The notes under the pieces: generated by a model
What the model was told of the DNA's origin: nothing
The model's input: the letters and a program-made list of their open reading frames with translations, nothing else
Database searches by the model: none
Made by a program: the position numbers and the translations under genes
Part shown: positions 1 to 5,297 of the stretch, one piece after another
Numbering within the stretch: position 1 is the stretch's first letter
How the letters are laid out: every line of letters starts with the position of its first letter
Assembly: GCA_023489135.1 (NCBI GenBank)
Contig: JAMDCE010000128.1
Location: forward strand, 3,207 to 8,561
DNA from: Chloroflexota bacterium
Lineage (GTDB): Bacteria > Chloroflexota > Chloroflexia > JAMDCE01
Direction of reading: 5' to 3'
Length of the DNA: 5,355 nt

Positions 1-1
1 A

Positions 2-622
2 TACCCGCTCGACCAAAAGGACGTGGTGACGCTGGCCGAACTTCAGGAAAACCCTCTCCGGCTAGAGTCCCTCATCCAACAGATGATGGACGAGGATGGC
101 AGTGTGTACGATGAACTGGTCCAGACCACCGTGTGGGTCGATCCAGTTGCCAACGGCGAAACCCCTATGTGCGCCGCGCTCAGGCGGGCCAGGGAAATCG
201 CAGAGCGATGGGTTGCCGATCATCCGGATAATTTCCCACCCCTCGTAATTACTGTAACCGATGGTATGTCCAGCGATGGCGATCCGACCGAGGAGGCCAA
301 GGCGCTTCGCAGGGTGTGCACCAGTGATGGCGAGCTGCTGCTTTTCAACTGCCACATCACGGAAAGATCGGATACGCCGGTGGAGTTCGTTAGCAGCGAG
401 GATGATATCCCCGACGACCAGTACGCCAGGCTCCTGTTCGCCTTGTCGAGTCCTATTCCCGATTCCTTGCGAAACGAGTTCTTCCACGCTACCAGGCAGA
501 AACTCGGTCCAGGGACGCGCGGGTATATTTTCAATGGAGACGCTGTCTCGGTGAGAAAGATGCTGAAGTTTGGCTCGACGATCGGCCGGACTCCCTTTGT
601 CGCCGCCGAGCGGACGAACTAA
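2..622 (+). CDS. vWA-domain protein, TerY-like (5' end outside window)
   Basis: This is the C-terminal part of a von Willebrand factor A domain protein. The frame is open from the window edge, so the true start lies upstream; a GTG at 23 is only an internal candidate. Numbering from that GTG, GETPM at 46-50 gives the second MIDAS metal-site Thr (T47), and the strand ending in TVTDG gives the third-motif Asp (D80). The first motif, DxSxS, must lie upstream of the window. The tail (SSEDDIP, then LLFALSSPIP, then RGYIFNGDAVSVRKML) resembles, from memory, vWA proteins encoded beside PP2C phosphatases and kinases. Such proteins bind a divalent metal and partner proteins, and are thought to be scaffold or substrate in TerY-P modules. 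The stop at 620-622 is 45 bp before the phosphatase gene on the same strand, consistent with an operon. The family is fairly sure; the exact role is inferred. Confidence 0.85.
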   Translation, partial: YPLDQKDVVTLAELQENPLRLESLIQQMMDEDGSVYDELVQTTVWVDPVANGETPMCAALRRAREIAERWVADHPDNFPPLVITVTDGMSSDGDPTEEAKALRRVCTSDGELLLFNCHITERSDTPVEFVSSEDDIPDDQYARLLFALSSPIPDSLRNEFFHATRQKLGPGTRGYIFNGDAVSVRKMLKFGSTIGRTPFVAAERTN

Positions 623-667
623 CTTCGTAACGGATCCGGCGCTGAGGCACGGCGCGAGGAACGACCG

Positions 668-1789
668 GTGTATGTGCGAGTAGTGGCGCTACAGTACTGG
701 AAGAGCGAGCACGCCGCGAGCACTTGCGAAGATGTCGCGGCCTATGACGTTTCCCGTGGGTTGTTTGCCCTGGCCGATGGCGTCAGTACGGCGGCTTATT
801 CGCGCCTCTGGGCTGAGACCCTGGTGCAGCATTTTGTGGCCACACCGCTGGTAAGCGACGATCCGTTTGAAGTTGAATGGTGGATCCGCTTGGCGCAGGA
901 GAAGTTCCGACGAACCGCTCCCGATCCGGAGACGCTTCCCTCGCACCACGCGAGGGCAAAGGCCAAAGAGGGGAGCAGCAGCACTCTTGCCGCATTGCGC
1001 GTGATTGACTCCTCGACCTGCTCGGCCTGCGCTCAGCTCCTGGCTATAGGTGATACGTGCGTGCTAATCTCTCAGCGCCGCAGTGGAGAAGCCTTTTCCT
1101 TCCGGCTCACCGAAGCCGATGAGTTTGACCAGCATCCCATCTGCTTCCCCACGCGGGACTTCAGCCGCCATTTTCATGCCTGCCAGGCCGTTTCGGTCAA
1201 TTTGGAGGCTGGCGATACGATTATGTTAGCTTCGGATGCCGTGGCGCGCTGGATCATAAGCCGCGCGAAGGGTCGCTTGTCGTCGGTGGCCGCGGCCTTC
1301 GAGACCGTAGCGCAGTGTTCGGGAAAGTCGTGGCCTGGCTTCGTCGAGGAAAGCCGGACGAGAGGGGAGTCGGAAGATGATGATGCCACGGCGATTGTTC
1401 TGCACCTGATGCAAGCGCCAGAGACTGCGGATGACCAGTTGCTCGGGCGCACGCCCGCGTTGGATGCGCAGACTCTGATAACAAGACGCGAGAAACTGGA
1501 AGAAGCGATCCGCCAGAACGACAAGCTGAGAATTGCCCTTCTTGTTGGAGATCCAGCCTGCTCCGGCCTCGCTCTCCCAGGATTGGACGTGGAAGAGGCC
1601 CGCCGGGTCGCGGACGCCTTTAGAAAGGTGCTGGACGCGCTGGGCGCGAACCTGAAGGCGAATACTCCAGGTGGAGTGCGCGCTATCTGGGAAGCGCACG
1701 CTGAAGTGCTGCGGTGTGAGCCGTGCGCCGCGAATCTATATGATAGCTTGACCAAGCTGGGGATTATCAAAGGTTCTGCCAGTGAATGA
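668..1789 (+). CDS. PP2C-family Ser/Thr protein phosphatase with helical C-terminal extension
   Basis: Likely a metal-dependent (Mn/Mg) protein phosphatase that removes phosphates placed by the kinase encoded downstream. PP2C landmarks appear in order: E21-D22, A36-D37-G38, GSSST at 102-106, G128-D129, S189-D190 and the acidic D237-D239 before ATAIVL. These supply the Asp residues of the binuclear metal site. The usual SDG motif reads S-D-A here, a mild departure. The PP2C fold ends near residue 250. Residues 265-373 form a predicted helical region (EKLEEAIRQNDKLRIALL, then VEEARRVADAFRKVL) of unknown function. There is no signal peptide or membrane segment, so it should be cytoplasmic. GTG at 668 is chosen because GAGGA at 656-660 sits 7 nt upstream. 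It lies between the vWA gene and the small membrane ORF/kinase pair. The family call is firm; the substrate is inferred from context. Confidence 0.88.
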   Translation: MYVRVVALQYWKSEHAASTCEDVAAYDVSRGLFALADGVSTAAYSRLWAETLVQHFVATPLVSDDPFEVEWWIRLAQEKFRRTAPDPETLPSHHARAKAKEGSSSTLAALRVIDSSTCSACAQLLAIGDTCVLISQRRSGEAFSFRLTEADEFDQHPICFPTRDFSRHFHACQAVSVNLEAGDTIMLASDAVARWIISRAKGRLSSVAAAFETVAQCSGKSWPGFVEESRTRGESEDDDATAIVLHLMQAPETADDQLLGRTPALDAQTLITRREKLEEAIRQNDKLRIALLVGDPACSGLALPGLDVEEARRVADAFRKVLDALGANLKANTPGGVRAIWEAHAEVLRCEPCAANLYDSLTKLGIIKGSASE

Positions 1790-1837
1790 TCTCTGATTCT
1801 TGCCCTTGACGGGAAGGTTGGTGAACCTGGAAACCTG

Positions 1838-1879
1838 CCGGAGGTTCTGGCGCTCCAGCTAAAGCCCCAGAACCTCCGG
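1838..1879 (+). promoter_or_regulatory. Perfect 13-bp inverted repeat (mRNA leader hairpin)
   Basis: Arms at 1838-1850 (CCGGAGGTTCTGG) and 1867-1879 (CCAGAACCTCCGG) are exact reverse complements around a 16-nt loop. The element lies in the 142-bp gap between the phosphatase and the small membrane ORF. No run of T follows (only GATCTTTCCC), so it is a poor intrinsic terminator. It may be an mRNA stability, processing or attenuation element that lowers kinase expression relative to phosphatase. A smaller hairpin (AGGTT/AACCT, 1815-1828) lies just upstream. No convincing -10 box was seen in this gap. Confidence 0.6.
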
Positions 1880-1931
1880 GAGGATCGATCTTTCCCGCTT
1901 GCGTGCGAGTAGCCACGGTGACTTGGAGGTA

Positions 1932-2039
1932 ATGGACATCAAAGAGGGAAGGTTTTGTTTTCTCGCCGCCACCGCGTCGGCGCTGCTGCTGTTTTTGGTT
2001 TACATGAGCCGCCGGGCTGCTGCGCAGGAGGTCAAGTAG
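1932..2039 (+). CDS. Candidate small single-span membrane protein (35 aa), coupled to the kinase
   Basis: Starting at ATG 1932 this frame encodes 35 residues: a short polar N-terminus (MDIKEGR), an uninterrupted hydrophobic stretch at residues 8-25 (FCFLAATASALLLFLVYM), then basic SRR and a polar tail ending AQEVK. This is the plan of a one-helix membrane peptide, and the RR pair suggests the C-terminus stays in the cytoplasm. GGAGGT at 1925-1930 precedes the ATG, but only 2 nt separate GGAGG from it, which is tighter than usual. In-frame TTG codons at 1923 and 1899 are alternatives. The TAG stop shares its G with the kinase GTG start, and the last codons carry the kinase Shine-Dalgarno, an arrangement typical of translational coupling. 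I recognise no family. It could anchor the kinase or vWA partner at the membrane, or simply be a coupling leader peptide. Coding status is inferred. Confidence 0.6.
   Translation: MDIKEGRFCFLAATASALLLFLVYMSRRAAAQEVK
2026..2032 (+). promoter_or_regulatory. Shine-Dalgarno of the kinase gene
   Basis: AGGAGGT lies 6 nt before GTG 2039 and decides that start over a TTG at 1955 in the same frame. It sits inside the final codons of the small upstream ORF, so ribosomes ending there could reinitiate on the kinase. Confidence 0.8.
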
Positions 2040-3028
2040 TGCATATCCCTGACCGTTCTCAATACGACCAGGCGATCCAGTATCCGAGACGGTTCTTAAA
2101 GATCGACGACCCCGACCTTCTCGAAGGAGCCGTCGAAATGGTGGAGATTCCCACGAGCAAGGGCGTGGTCCGGCGCCCCTGGGGATTGCAGGGCGGCTTT
2201 GCCATCGTCTACAAGTTCCGAGCGGCGAGTGGTCGTTTGCGGGCGCTACGCTGCTTCACGGTGCAGATGGATGATGATATTGGAGAGCGTTACCAGAAAG
2301 TCGGACCGTACTTTCAAGCTCACGCTGGCGAGATCACAGTGGAGTTCAAGTATCACGACCCCGGCATCTCCGTCCGCATCTCCGAGGCCAAGTTTGAGCG
2401 CTACCCGGTGCTAGAGATGGGCTGGATCGAAGGGGTCAATTTGATCGAGAGACTGGACGAGTTGTGCCAGGCTCGCGATCAGGTGACCATCGGGCGTCTG
2501 GCCGATCAGTGGCGGGATGTCGTAAGGACTCTGCGCCGCGCCGGAATTGCGCACGGAGATCTGGCCGGTGCCAACGTGATGATTCGTCCTGATGGCCGCA
2601 TGGTTCTTATCGATTACGATGGCGTCTTCATTCCTCCATATGCCGGCAAGGACGCCAGTGTGGTGGGGCACCCCGATTACCAGCACCCCGAGTTTGGTCA
2701 GCGCATGTTCGATGAGTGGATGGATGACTTCTCGGCGCTGGTGATATACACCGCACTTGTGGCGTTAAGGGCCAAGCCGGAGTTGTGGGACGAGTACACC
2801 AAGCGTGCCAATGGCAAGATTCTGAATGACAACTTGCTTTTTACCGAGCGTGATTTTCAGCCTCCTTGGAGGTCCAAGTTGATGTTGGAGCTGGAGCAGA
2901 TCGATGATCCGGATGTCTCCGTGGCGGTTCGGATTCTCAAGGAATCGTGTCGTCTGCCCCTCGAAGCGGTTAGGATTCCGCGAGCCATCCTGGACCCCGA
3001 TTTGGCCCACCGGTCGACCGCTGGCTAG
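2039..3028 (+). CDS. Ser/Thr protein kinase-like protein of a vWA/PP2C/kinase triad
   Basis: A 329-residue protein, little more than one kinase domain. Visible motifs are a glycine-rich loop (GLQGGFAIVYKF, 49-60), the beta-3 strand RALRCF (69-73), the hinge region PVLEMGWIEGVNL (123-135), the catalytic loop AHGDLAGANVMI (171-182, with D174 and N179), and IDYDG (191-195) in the DFG position. By eye the beta-3 Lys appears to be Arg (R71) and DFG reads D-Y-D. HGDL and the metal-binding Asn are kept, so activity is plausible. There is no membrane segment in the protein itself. It should phosphorylate Ser/Thr on a partner, perhaps the vWA protein, with the PP2C enzyme reversing this. GTG 2039 is chosen for its AGGAGGT site. 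The gene overlaps the small membrane ORF by one base, and its stop touches the stop of the convergent DUF2249 gene. The kinase fold is fairly sure; the substrate is inferred. Confidence 0.88.
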   Translation: MHIPDRSQYDQAIQYPRRFLKIDDPDLLEGAVEMVEIPTSKGVVRRPWGLQGGFAIVYKFRAASGRLRALRCFTVQMDDDIGERYQKVGPYFQAHAGEITVEFKYHDPGISVRISEAKFERYPVLEMGWIEGVNLIERLDELCQARDQVTIGRLADQWRDVVRTLRRAGIAHGDLAGANVMIRPDGRMVLIDYDGVFIPPYAGKDASVVGHPDYQHPEFGQRMFDEWMDDFSALVIYTALVALRAKPELWDEYTKRANGKILNDNLLFTERDFQPPWRSKLMLELEQIDDPDVSVAVRILKESCRLPLEAVRIPRAILDPDLAHRSTAG

Positions 3029-3274
3029 CTACCCAACCTTCTTGATGTAGGCTACCCACTCGCGGGGCCCCTCTTCGTGCGACTCCCATTCGAACTGTCC
3101 CTCTCGCTCCATCATGAACTGATAGTGCAGGGGGCGAGGGTCGTGATCGTTGATAAGCTTAATCGATTCGCCGGCCTTCAGGTTGTCGAATGTCTCAAAG
3201 ATGGTGGGGTGCCTTTCCCACGGAGGCATTTGTCGCACATCCAATACCGTCGTGTTTGTTTCTGTCTCAGCCAT
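3029..3274 (-). CDS. DUF2249 domain protein (81 aa)
   Basis: A small cytoplasmic protein made almost entirely of a DUF2249 domain: LDVRQMPPWERHP (11-23), a central FDNLKAGESIKLINDHDPRPLHY stretch (29-51, core NDHDP at 42-46), and a C-terminal EWVAYIKK. DUF2249 is distantly related to the TusA sulfur-carrier fold, but this copy has no cysteine and so cannot be a persulfide carrier. H22, H44 and H50 could bind metal. Members often occur beside redox, hemerythrin-like or nitrogen-oxide genes; the biochemical role is not settled. ATG 3274 is chosen because AGGGAG at 3281-3286 lies 6 nt upstream. A longer frame back to 3355 adds 27 residues without family similarity or a comparable site. The ferredoxin gene is 112 bp upstream on the same strand, perhaps co-transcribed. 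No clear promoter of its own was found. Confidence 0.9.
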   Translation of the reverse strand: MAETETNTTVLDVRQMPPWERHPTIFETFDNLKAGESIKLINDHDPRPLHYQFMMEREGQFEWESHEEGPREWVAYIKKVG

Positions 3275-3280
3275 TGTGAT

Positions 3281-3286
3281 CTCCCT
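3281..3286 (-). promoter_or_regulatory. Shine-Dalgarno of the DUF2249 gene
   Basis: Read on the - strand this is AGGGAG, 6 nt before ATG 3274. It fixes the start of the 81-residue form. Confidence 0.75.
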
Positions 3287-3386
3287 TTCTACGCTTTGCG
3301 CATAAGCCCCCAGTCCAGGGTCAATCGCGCCTCTCATTCCACAAGCTAACACCACTTCAAATAGAAGTCTGGGCCAAACGTCGCGG

Positions 3387-3599
3387 CTAGCCCAGTACTA
3401 TTTCGTACGGGCAGCCTATAGCCCCTTCAGGGCAGTTTTCCTCACAGGCGCCGCAGTAGTCGCAATCCTCCGGCCTGGCAATAGCCGCTTTGCCGTCGGC
3501 CATTTCCAGAGCGGCGGTATGGCAAAGGGCGACGCAGGTGCCACAGCCGTTGCACTTCTCTTCATCTAAGGTCGGCTCGGGTATCCAAATACTCGCCAT
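3387..3599 (-). CDS. 2[4Fe-4S] ferredoxin (70 aa)
   Basis: A small soluble electron carrier with two four-iron clusters. The cluster motifs are C16-X2-C19-X2-C22-X3-C26 and C46-X2-C49-X2-C52-X3-C56, each supplying three ligands to its own cluster and the fourth to the other. The first motif ends C-H rather than the common C-P, the second keeps C-P. A ninth cysteine (C63) follows in GCPYE. Length and spacing fit clostridial-type ferredoxins, which carry low-potential electrons in anaerobic metabolism. ATG 3599 is chosen: AGAGG at 3606-3610 is 6 nt from it but directly abuts the alternative ATG at 3605, which leaves no spacing. The gene is first in a likely two-gene unit with DUF2249, behind a sigma70-like promoter. 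Its redox partner is not in the window. Confidence 0.93.
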   Translation of the reverse strand: MASIWIPEPTLDEEKCNGCGTCVALCHTAALEMADGKAAIARPEDCDYCGACEENCPEGAIGCPYEIVLG

Positions 3600-3605
3600 C
3601 GTCAT

Positions 3606-3610
3606 CCTCT
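3606..3610 (-). promoter_or_regulatory. Shine-Dalgarno of the ferredoxin gene
   Basis: AGAGG on the - strand directly adjoins ATG 3605 but is properly spaced (6 nt) from ATG 3599. It therefore favours the 70-residue form starting MASIW. Confidence 0.65.
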
Positions 3611-3684
3611 AGTTTCTACTCCATTGCCCAGGAGGCAAACCCCAAGGGCCGGCTGAAGGGCAGCGTGCCTTTACTTCAATTGGC

Positions 3685-3713
3685 AGTATAGGCTACCTGG
3701 AACAGGTTGTCTG
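3685..3713 (-). promoter_or_regulatory. Candidate sigma70 promoter of the ferredoxin gene, with a palindrome in the spacer
   Basis: On the - strand CAGACA (3713-3708, 4 of 6 consensus) and TATACT (3690-3685, 5 of 6) are separated by 17 bp. Transcription would start near 3678, leaving a leader of about 80 nt before ATG 3599. The spacer contains the inverted repeat ACCTG-TTC-CAGGT (3707-3695), placed where a bound regulator would block or reshape the promoter. The promoter match is moderate and the operator role is inferred. Confidence 0.5.
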
Positions 3714-3717
3714 TGAC

Positions 3718-3879
3718 TTTTCTCTCAGGGGGTCAAGCTGTAAGAGGGTCCGCCCCTCCATTAGCATTAGAGATGCCAAACCTCTCAAGAGCATATTGGC
3801 GATAGGTTCCAATAGACTGTGCTCTTTGCTTGGATTCTCTCTGCCTTACCCAAGAAGAACTGGCCTTCGTGTATGGACG
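3718..3879. other. Intergenic stretch with no recognisable gene
   Basis: Between the ferredoxin promoter and the first large palindrome I see no convincing gene. On the - strand a frame stays open across the IS end and through this stretch (ending near 3733), but most of it is the antisense-frame shadow of the transposase. The outer part has no recognisable similarity, ribosome site or start codon of its own. It could be a decayed remnant or simple spacer. Confidence 0.5.
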
Positions 3880-3929
3880 TGAAATGTGGACAGGAGACGC
3901 GCCGCAGCGCGTCTCCTGTCCACATTTCA
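3880..3929. repeat. Perfect 23-bp palindrome (large hairpin)
   Basis: Arms 3880-3902 and 3907-3929 are exact reverse complements with a 4-nt loop (CGCA). The arm begins TGAAATGTGGACAGG and ends GACGCGC. On the + strand the stem is followed by TTAATTTT, so it could act as an intrinsic terminator for rightward transcription. On the - strand no T-run follows. It may equally be a palindromic repeat unit of the genome. Confidence 0.85.
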
Positions 3930-3944
3930 TTAATTTTGGGGAGA

Positions 3945-3974
3945 TGAGCGTTTTCGCCACGGCGAAAACGCTCA
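3945..3974. repeat. Perfect 14-bp palindrome abutting the IS end
   Basis: Arms 3945-3958 (TGAGCGTTTTCGCC) and 3961-3974 (GGCGAAAACGCTCA) match exactly around a 2-nt centre; a real hairpin would open the innermost pair to give a 4-nt loop. It follows the first palindrome after 15 nt and ends one base before the inferred IS terminus. No T-run follows on either strand. Confidence 0.85.
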
Positions 3975-4000
3975 GGTAGTGTCCCGTCAAGTGGTGGAAA
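3975..4000 (+). repeat. Terminal inverted repeat of the IS (transposase 3' side)
   Basis: Begins GGTAGTGTCCC and ends GTGGTGGAAA. Aligned to the reverse complement of the other end it matches at 19 of 26 positions. It contains TTGACG on the - strand pointing outward (3990-3985), but no -10 box follows at a suitable distance. Confidence 0.75.
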
Positions 4001-4030
4001 TTAGCCATCGGTGCTCTGACCCAACGCCTT

Positions 4031-5242
4031 CTATGCGGTTGCCAGTTCTCCCTTGACCTCCACCATCGACGGTTCGAACAGTTTGCGCATGGATACCTCG
4101 CTGAAGTAATGTCGCTGCACCAGCCATTCGTCGTTCTGTTCGGCAAGCAGGGCTCCCAACAATCGGAGCACTGCTTGCCGGTTCGGAAAGATGCCCACCA
4201 CCGCACTACGCCTCTTCAGCTCTTTGTTCAGTCGCTCTAAGGGATTGGTGCTGTATATCTGACGCCTGTGCTCCGAGGGAAAGTCGTAGAAGGCTAGAAC
4301 CTCCTCCTCGGCAGCCTCCAACAGTTCAACTGCTTTAGGAAAACGAGTTCGCAGCGCCTCACAAACCTGCCCCAAATGCGCCTGAGCAGCTGCTCTATTC
4401 TCTTGTTGGAAGATTGGTCGTACCGTCGCCGCTACCATCGCCTGGGCACTCTTGGGTACCCGTGCCAACAGATTGCGCATGAAGTGCACTCGACAGCGTT
4501 GCCAGCTTGCTCCCACGAACACTTCCGCAATAGCCTGCTTAAGACCGGGATGAGCATCGCTAGTGACCAACTGTACCCCTCGAACGCCCCGTGCCACCAA
4601 TCCCTGGAGGAACTCTCGCCACCTCTCCAAATCTTCACAGGAGATGACGTCGACTCCCAGCACTTCCCGTACTCCATCGGCTCGGATCCCATAGGCGATC
4701 ACCACGGCCATCGACTGCACTCGTTCGTCTTCTCGCACGTGTTCGTAGCGCGCATCAACGAAGATGTAGGGATAGACCGCCTCTAGCCTTCGTGTACGGA
4801 AAGCCTCCACCTGGCCATCCAGAGAAGCACAAAGGCGGCTTACTTCGCTCTTGCTCAATCCGGCGATCCCTAGCGACTGCACCAAAGCTTCCACCTTACG
4901 CGTGCTTACTCCACGAAGATAAGCCTCGGCAACCACCGCTACTAGAGCCTGCTCCGATCGGCGACGTGGTTCTAACCAACTTGGAAGGTAGCTTCCTGTC
5001 CTAATCTTTGGAATGGCAAGGTCCAGTGTCCCCACTCGGGTATCCCACAATCGATGACGCACCCCGTTTCGGTAAGTCGTCCTCTCCTCTGTACGCTCGT
5101 ACCTGTCAGCCCCAACTCTTACCTTGACCTCCTCGTCCATCAACTCATGGACGAAGCAGCGGACGGCTTCACGCAGGAAGTCGATTTCCCGACCATCCTC
5201 CTTGCGCAAAACGTCCAAAAGTGTCATTCTATCCTCAGCCAT
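4031..5242 (-). CDS. IS256-family (mutator-type) DDE transposase
   Basis: A full-length 403-residue transposase that cuts and joins the IS ends. The DDE residues are visible: D163 in YIFVDARYE, D229 in VTSDAHPGL and E336 in STNPLERLNKELKRR. C250 and H253 sit in WQRCRVHFMRNLL, a signature of the mutator/IS256 class. The N-terminal part (about 1-95, including ERTTYRNGVR and IPKIRTGSYLPSWLEPRRRSE) is the usual DNA-binding region. No frameshift or internal stop is present, so it may be active. ATG 5242 is chosen for AAGGAG at 5250-5255 with 7-nt spacing. The leader can fold over this site. The gene fills nearly the whole IS, and its stop is about 30 bp from the inner edge of the left terminal repeat. 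Confidence 0.95.
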   Translation of the reverse strand: MAEDRMTLLDVLRKEDGREIDFLREAVRCFVHELMDEEVKVRVGADRYERTEERTTYRNGVRHRLWDTRVGTLDLAIPKIRTGSYLPSWLEPRRRSEQALVAVVAEAYLRGVSTRKVEALVQSLGIAGLSKSEVSRLCASLDGQVEAFRTRRLEAVYPYIFVDARYEHVREDERVQSMAVVIAYGIRADGVREVLGVDVISCEDLERWREFLQGLVARGVRGVQLVTSDAHPGLKQAIAEVFVGASWQRCRVHFMRNLLARVPKSAQAMVAATVRPIFQQENRAAAQAHLGQVCEALRTRFPKAVELLEAAEEEVLAFYDFPSEHRRQIYSTNPLERLNKELKRRSAVVGIFPNRQAVLRLLGALLAEQNDEWLVQRHYFSEVSMRKLFEPSMVEVKGELATA

Positions 5243-5297
5243 CGTTGTGCTCCTTTCTGTGGTTGCTTTTCACAAACTCAGAAAGCACACGATGGCT
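5238..5297 (-). promoter_or_regulatory. Leader hairpin that can mask the transposase start
   Basis: On the - strand the segment 5297-5279 (AGCCATCGTGTGCTTTCTG) is nearly the reverse complement of 5259-5238, which carries the Shine-Dalgarno AAGGAG and the ATG. The pairing has three blocks, CAGAAAG/CTTTCTG, a TGTGC/GCACA block and CGATGGCT/AGCCATCG, broken only by a small GAG-side bulge and one extra base. The loop is 19 nt. Transcripts entering from outside would fold and hide the start. Confidence 0.65.

Noticed and set aside
62..554. Several open frames overlapping the vWA gene on both strands
   Set aside because: The vWA frame alone shows family motifs (GETPM, TVTDG); the others are low-complexity shadows.
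1174..1770. 198-codon open frame on the - strand opposite the phosphatase gene
   Set aside because: Ser/Arg/Ala-rich shadow of a clear PP2C gene with no motif; typical of GC-rich antisense frames.
1806..1835. TTGACG as a promoter for the small ORF and kinase
   Set aside because: No acceptable -10 box lies 16-18 bp downstream.
1955..2038. Upstream TTG start giving a kinase 28 residues longer
   Set aside because: The added residues look non-kinase and lie out of frame over the small membrane ORF. TTG lacks a good ribosome site, whereas GTG 2039 has AGGAGGT at 6-nt spacing.
3011..3020. 10-bp palindrome CGGTCGACCG at the kinase 3' end
   Set aside because: Within coding sequence, short, without loop or T-run; likely chance in GC-rich DNA.
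3275..3355. N-terminal extension of the DUF2249 protein
   Set aside because: The extra 27 residues lie outside the domain, and ATG 3274 has a well-spaced AGGGAG.
3354..3368. Small inverted repeat ACTTC/GAAGT between the ferredoxin and DUF2249 genes
   Set aside because: Only 5 bp per arm and A/T-containing; too weak to call a terminator or operator.
3962..3990. Outward promoter from the IS end (TTGACG in the terminal repeat)
   Set aside because: The bases at 16-18 bp spacing read TTTTCG, TTTCGC and TTCGCC, not a -10 box, and the next gene on that strand is about 390 bp away with its own promoter.
3733..4206. Long open frame on the - strand running out of the IS into the flank
   Set aside because: It overlaps the transposase C-terminus in another frame and crosses the terminal repeat and both palindromes. 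Its composition is Trp/Arg/Ser-rich, as in antisense or shifted frames, with no recognisable family.
4376..4786. Open frame on the + strand inside the IS
   Set aside because: It is antisense to the well-supported transposase and has no domain similarity.
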